This document shows positions 59,239 through 64,000 of a stretch of 64,000 nt of DNA, piece by piece. A model generated the notes under the pieces. The model saw nothing but the letters and a program-made list of their open reading frames with translations. It made no database searches and had not been told where the DNA came from. How positions within the stretch are numbered: the stretch's first letter is position 1; each line of letters starts with the position of its first letter. Position numbers and translations under genes: made by a program. Source of the DNA: Eriocheir sinensis (Eukaryota > Arthropoda > Malacostraca > Decapoda > Varunidae); NCBI RefSeq assembly GCF_024679095.1, contig NW_026111620.1, positions 231,501 to 295,500 of the forward strand, given 5' to 3'.

Positions 59239-61105
59239 GACAGAGAAAGAAATCGACAGAGAAAGAAAATGACAAATGGGAACGCAGATGACATACAATG
59301 AAATATAAGAACCATCCTCCCACACACACAAACATGGAGTTAATGCAGGAAGGAAGAAAATAATACAAAATAAGAAATGTAGCAAAATATAAAAATAGAA
59401 AGTGAACAATGTGGAAATCAAATGAAGTAAAAAAAAATAAGATAGAGACAAGAAAACGACAATGAAAATGAAACAATACGAAATTATACACTATAGGATC
59501 ATAAAGTTAGAAGGGTGACAAAGTGGAAAGAAAAGAAAAAAAATGGAAGGAAAAGAGAAAACGAAAACACTTAGAAGTAAATGTCGAAAGAGATTGGAAA
59601 ATGCAAACACGAAATAGAAGACTGAAGGAACATGAAATTAGAAAACCAACGAAGTGGACAGTTAAGAAGAAAACTGGGAACGAACTTTAAGAAATTTTTT
59701 TTTTAAAAAGAACAACAAAAAAAAATAAGGAAATAAATAAATAAATAAATAACAAACAACAGAGGAGTAAAGGAACATGGAATTAGAAAAAAAACAAAGT
59801 GGAAAGGTAAGAAGAGAAGAAAACTGGTGAATTTCAAGAAGTAGGAAACTAAGATAAAAAAGAATGGAAAAAATATATATTAACAAAATAGAACATAATG
59901 CAAAATAGAAGAACAGATGGACAAATTCAAGAAGCTAATTAGGTGGAAAGTTGAAATATGACATTGAAGAGAAAATAAAAGAAACAAAACTAAAAAAAAA
60001 ATAATAATAATCAGTTAGGAAATAAATACAAAAAATGAAATAGAACCAGAAAAAAAATATATCAATGACCAAACATTGTCGAATACAGGAGATGTGACTG
60101 GATAAAAAAAAAAGAAAAAAAAGAAAACAAAAGTAAAAAGAAACGATTTGAGGTTCACATTTTTACCCGTGTCCTTGTCTCCTGGTTAGTGGCCAACCCC
60201 AAGCCCTTACCTGGAGGGGAAAATAAAAAAAATACCACTACTTGACTTGTCCAAGTAAAAGAAAAAGAAAAGGTTTGGAAAAATACTTTGCCAGATATAT
60301 AAAACAGCAATTCAGGAAACGAACCAAAGTACATCACGAAACAAAGCACAAAAAGGCAGCCCCTCCATGATGAAAACCTCGTCAGCCTGAACGTTTAGTG
60401 AGTATCACCGTAAATATAATTTGGATGACAAATATATAATAAAAAAAGTCAGGAAATGAAAAAAAGAAATATAAGTAGGAAGACAAAAAATAATAGAAAA
60501 AACGATTAACAAGGAAAAATTATATATGATAAAAAATATAGAAATGAGAAAAAAAGGAAGAAAAATCATTATATAAACCTTACGAAGATAAAAAAATAAA
60601 GCAGTAAAAATGTAAAGAAGATATCAATGAATAATAGGAGACAACAGAAGGAAAGTGACGACTGAATAAAAAAGTAAGGCAAAATAAACAACATAAGAAA
60701 GGATACAAAGAAAAAAATGAAAGAATGACAGCTATGAATAACAGAGAATAAAACAGATTTATGGTAAAAGAAAAAAAAACAGTAAAGAAACATACGAGAG
60801 GAAAATGAAGAACATGGCCATTAAGCTATAAGAAGAAATCAGGAAAATAATAAAATAGCGAAGGAAAGGAAAATTTAGAAAAGAAAGTGAACAATAAGCT
60901 AATGGAGAAACCAGGCAAGTAATAAAACAAAGACGAGGGAAGAAATGATATAGAAAATGGAAACAAGAGCCAAAAAGAAGTCCCCGAGTAAGACAAAGTT
61001 ATAAGGGAAGATAAAGGCAAGGAGAAAGTTGTCACGGAAGGGAACAAAGGGAAAAGGAAAGAAACAAGAAAATAAAGTCCCAAATGAATACAAAAAGAAC
61101 CCCCC

Positions 61106-61200
<95 letters not shown>
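61106..61200. repeat. (CA)n-(GA)n microsatellite
   Basis: A short CA run (61106-61117) passes into about 84 bp of GA. Confidence 0.97.
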
Positions 61201-61202
<2 letters not shown>

Positions 61203-61330
61203 GTGCTAAAAGAGTAGCGGGAGAAAGAGGAGGAGAAAATGGAGGAAGAATGAGAAGGTAACGGAGGAGAAAAGAAAAGAATAGGAAGTAAAAGAAGTAA
61301 AGAAGGAAAAGGAAGAAGAGGAGGAGGAGG

Positions 61331-62016
61331 AAAAGGAGTACAAAAAAGTACAAAGGAAAAACAAACAGCAACAGACCTCTTGGTCCTAACTAGGCGGTTT
61401 GTTGTTGCTACCATCTATTCTAATCTACGAGTCAGAGACAGGACAGCAAAGGTGAAGGCTCCTCCCCTCCCTGCACTTTGGTTGGTAATTACCGCAGACA
61501 TCTCTTCAGCTATAAAAATGTCTAGTAGTTTATATATGGTGAAGTTAGCAGCATGACTTGAGGCGGAGAAGGTGCATGAAAAGAGAGGAGGAAGATGAAA
61601 AAGAAATGGAGGAGGAAGAGGAGAAAAAGAAGATTGTCAAATTCAGTCTAATTTTTAGCTACTTTTGGTTAAGATATTTTCATTTTTACGTGATTATAAT
61701 TTTTTTCTTCATACTTATGAGTTTTCAAAAAGTTTTACACAACTACTAAGGATTTCAGAGGCTGTGCGGCCTCGTTTTTTGGGAATAATATCGTAACGAA
61801 CAATCGTATCGGTACGAGATTTTGCGACAGTGTATTTCACACACTGCCTTAATTTTTAAGGGTATCGCCAACCGCCACAAGTAGAGAATAAAGGCACTTG
61901 TCCCTATACCAAGAGGGTAAAGTCATCAGTGTCAGGCAAAGATACGAACACAACTACCAGAGGCTCCGCCCACCTTGTTCCTCTTCCCTCCATCTCCCGC
62001 CTCCTCCCTTCTCCCT

Positions 62017-62052
<36 letters not shown>

Positions 62053-63152
62053 AAGATACATACATACTCGAGAATGATTTTTTTTTTTCAATTAAGGCAT
62101 GCTTGATGTGATACTGGGACTTTAATTTTGAGCATAGTGATACACATCTGGGCCGTGGACGTAATGACATGTGAGAGTAGGGTGAGGTGGTAAATGATGA
62201 CTACCATGATTGATGGTAGAACGATTGCTCGCTTGTATTTGTTTCTCTCTCGTTTGTTTTTTGTTGTTATACCTTCGCAATTCTTCCCGTTACCATACTT
62301 TCAGCTCTTCCCTGACAATAAAATTAATAGCACCACTATAATTTGGCGATAAGAGCACCATTACTTTTATCAGTAGGTACATGCTATACAATAGCCCTAC
62401 GAAAACGTACACCATAAACCACCAAACCACTACGCTACCAATAGTTACGGAGGTAATTAGGCTATGTAAGTAACACGTTACCGGTTACCCTACTCTCAAC
62501 TTTATTTAAAGGATGCCTATCAGTATTAGAAAGAGTATATAAGAAATGGAAGTTTTGAGAAAAACGCGCTCAAAGTTAAACACTGATTGCGCAATAGGAT
62601 ACCCTTAAATAAGTAAGTATTATACATCATTTGAAAGGTCTTGGGTAGTTCTGTTTGGTGATGTAGGTTTCGAAGTGATAGGTGACGATTTTGGGTGGAT
62701 GACATACGTGTTAATTAACGGGTATACCGTAGGTAATAATTTTTTTCACGATATTGTTTTCATTTGTTAATATTGTGTTAGAGCCTATTACACATAGTAT
62801 TAGGTGAAAGTTTTATGAAGATTGGTACATAAATAAATTTTTTATGAATTTTTTTCCGAGCGTAAAAAATAAAACTTACTCATTACCGGCACGTTATTAC
62901 TCCTACCATAACTTTGACGACCTGCTATGACTAACAGTGTGTAATGCTGATATTTTATGTTTGTGCATGCATTCTGGTAAGTATTAATGGAAAGCCGCTA
63001 TGTCAAGAACATTATGAAGAAACGATTTTTTTTTTTTTGTATTCAATGAATATAGTTGGCTCTCATCCTTTACACTGGCTTGAGACAGTTAAGTTCATTA
63101 CCAGGATACGTCTGTTTGATCCTGGCAATGCCCTTAGCGGATTTACCAACCC
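61331..63152. other. AT-rich intergenic DNA, no gene
   Basis: Contains a (CT)n run at 62021-62050. The rest is AT-rich with only short frames. It is the 3' side of the transposase-like gene at 63257. Confidence 0.6.
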
Positions 63153-63200
63153 TTTAAATCCCCCTTCAACCCACTAAGTCGGGTTGACTGGGGATTTAAA
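63153..63200. repeat. 20-bp inverted repeat, 8-nt loop
   Basis: TTTAAATCCCCCTTCAACCC (63153-63172) pairs with 63181-63200 with two mismatches, around ACTAAGTC. It lies about 57 bp beyond the stop codon of the downstream minus-strand gene, in its 3' region. Confidence 0.92.
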
Positions 63201-63256
63201 AAACTTACGTAAGGCTGGTGGCCACAGCAAGATGCTGTGACACTTTCGTCTGCACT

Positions 63257-64000
63257 CTAGTAGTCCAGCAAGTCGTCATCGTGAATTTCCGGGTCGTCAG
63301 GGTTGTTCTCCTCAGCGGCAGCCTGGGCAGCAAACAAGTCCCGGTACCATCCCTTGTGAGACAGAGGGATGAACTGCAGCAGGTGGTTGAGGTCGGTCAA
63401 CTTGTCCTGCCGCAAGGCCACTCCCCGGGGGTACTTCACAGGAAGTTCCACGGCAGACAGGTCGAACATCTCGGGGTTGTAGGCCGTCCTCTTCCCTTTC
63501 TGCAGCTTGACTGTCTGCGACACACCCTCCTCCTCTCCGTCCTCGAAGTAGCTGTGGTGGATCCGGAAGCCCTGCTTGTAGTCCGCCTTGTACACGAACA
63601 GCCTGCCCTCCTTGAAGTTGGACTTGGCCACCTGGGTCTTGGTGATGCACGCCTGGAGGGGAAGGAGGTCGAAGAACATCTCCGACGTCATCTCCACCAC
63701 AGTGAAGGGGTTCCTCTGCCTCGCTTCCCGCATCAGCTCGATGTAGTGGTCGGTGGTGTAGACCTCACGAGGTCTGAAGAACTTCTCCAGGTGGCCGAAG
63801 TCTTGGTCGCAGGGCATGTAGGAGTGGCCAGGCATCATAAAGTAATGCTTGACCAGGTCAAACCGTTGGCTGTGTACGAGGCGGAGCAGCTGCAGGCACA
63901 GGTTGATGTTTTTATTCTGCCCACCACAGTTGTCGGAGAAGATGACCAGCTTGTTGACGGTGCGAGGGATGAAGTTCTCGATGTAGTGGACGAGGCAGCT
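63257..64000 (-). CDS. DUF7869-like transposase-type protein, C-terminal part (partial)
   Basis: The frame is open from the window edge to the stop at 63257-63259 (about 247 codons); the methionines at about 63833-63838 are internal. Upstream of them the frame contains ENFIPRTVNKLVIFSDNCGG then QNKNINLCL, followed by PGHSYMPCDQDFGHLEKFFR. An SDN-GGQNKN block followed by a PGHxxxxxDxxFG block is the signature of the RNase H-like domain (DUF7869) found in many arthropod and cnidarian transposon-type proteins; the acidic residues are probably catalytic. The C-terminus is acidic (EIHDDDLLDY). The sequence is GC-rich and uninterrupted, so it may be a recent or conserved copy. Function as a transposase is inferred. 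Confidence 0.75.
   Translation of the reverse strand, partial: SCLVHYIENFIPRTVNKLVIFSDNCGGQNKNINLCLQLLRLVHSQRFDLVKHYFMMPGHSYMPCDQDFGHLEKFFRPREVYTTDHYIELMREARQRNPFTVVEMTSEMFFDLLPLQACITKTQVAKSNFKEGRLFVYKADYKQGFRIHHSYFEDGEEEGVSQTVKLQKGKRTAYNPEMFDLSAVELPVKYPRGVALRQDKLTDLNHLLQFIPLSHKGWYRDLFAAQAAAEENNPDDPEIHDDDLLDY

Noticed and set aside
58697..59491. A 264-codon minus frame
   Set aside because: Phe/Leu/Ser low complexity over purine-rich DNA and a (GA)n array.

Overview
The window looks like repeat-dominated nuclear DNA from an arthropod, most probably a decapod crustacean. The reasons are very long (CT)n, (GA)n and (CA)n microsatellites, many degraded CR1-like LINEs whose 3' ends carry an 8-bp (GTTCTTAT)n tail, a Jockey-like endonuclease fragment of a kind I associate with crabs and shrimps, and a eukaryotic initiator tRNA-Met gene. 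No bacterial operon, ribosome binding site, CRISPR array or rRNA was seen. The species call rests on pattern recognition only.

Layout. 1-9 kb: two decayed minus-strand copies of one CR1 family. The first is split by a 1.2-kb insertion that holds a 420-bp tandem duplication. 9-14.9 kb: gene-free, with microsatellites and a 39-bp-period minisatellite at 12-13.1 kb. 14.9-18.7 kb: fragments of at least three CR1 lineages. 20.7-25.2 kb: a near full-length CR1 element (minus) with ORF1 (four-Cys motif, low-complexity linker, SGNH esterase) and ORF2 (endonuclease and reverse transcriptase), both frame-broken. 25.9-28 kb: a 21-bp minisatellite and a 115-119-bp tandem repeat full of AAGGTCA motifs. 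29.1-30.2 kb (minus): a GC-rich open frame with an adenain-like cysteine protease signature. 31.4 kb: tRNA-iMet. 32.5-37.3 kb (plus): a second near full-length CR1-like element with the same ORF1 architecture. 42.2-43.1 kb: an 871-bp hAT-like DNA transposon with inverted repeats and an 8-bp target duplication. 43.6-47.4 kb: the two halves of one transposon-type gene (a possible FEN1/PIN-like nuclease with a CXC cysteine motif) in swapped order, with a 250-bp foldback palindrome between them. 47.7-53.2 kb: microsatellites and degenerate tandem arrays. 53.3-56 kb (minus): a LINE open for about 879 codons, flanked on both sides by (CA)n. 56-57.6 kb (plus): a Jockey-like endonuclease fragment joined to an unrelated open frame. 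57.8-61.3 kb: purine-rich DNA. 63.3-64 kb (minus): the C-terminal part of a DUF7869-like transposase-type gene that runs off the window.

Almost every recognisable protein belongs to a mobile element. The tRNA is the only confident host gene. The genes do not form a pathway; the window is a record of nested element insertion and decay. The parts most worth pursuing are the permuted nuclease-like gene with its palindrome, the protease ORF that ends next to a CR1 3' tail, and the LINE lodged in a microsatellite.
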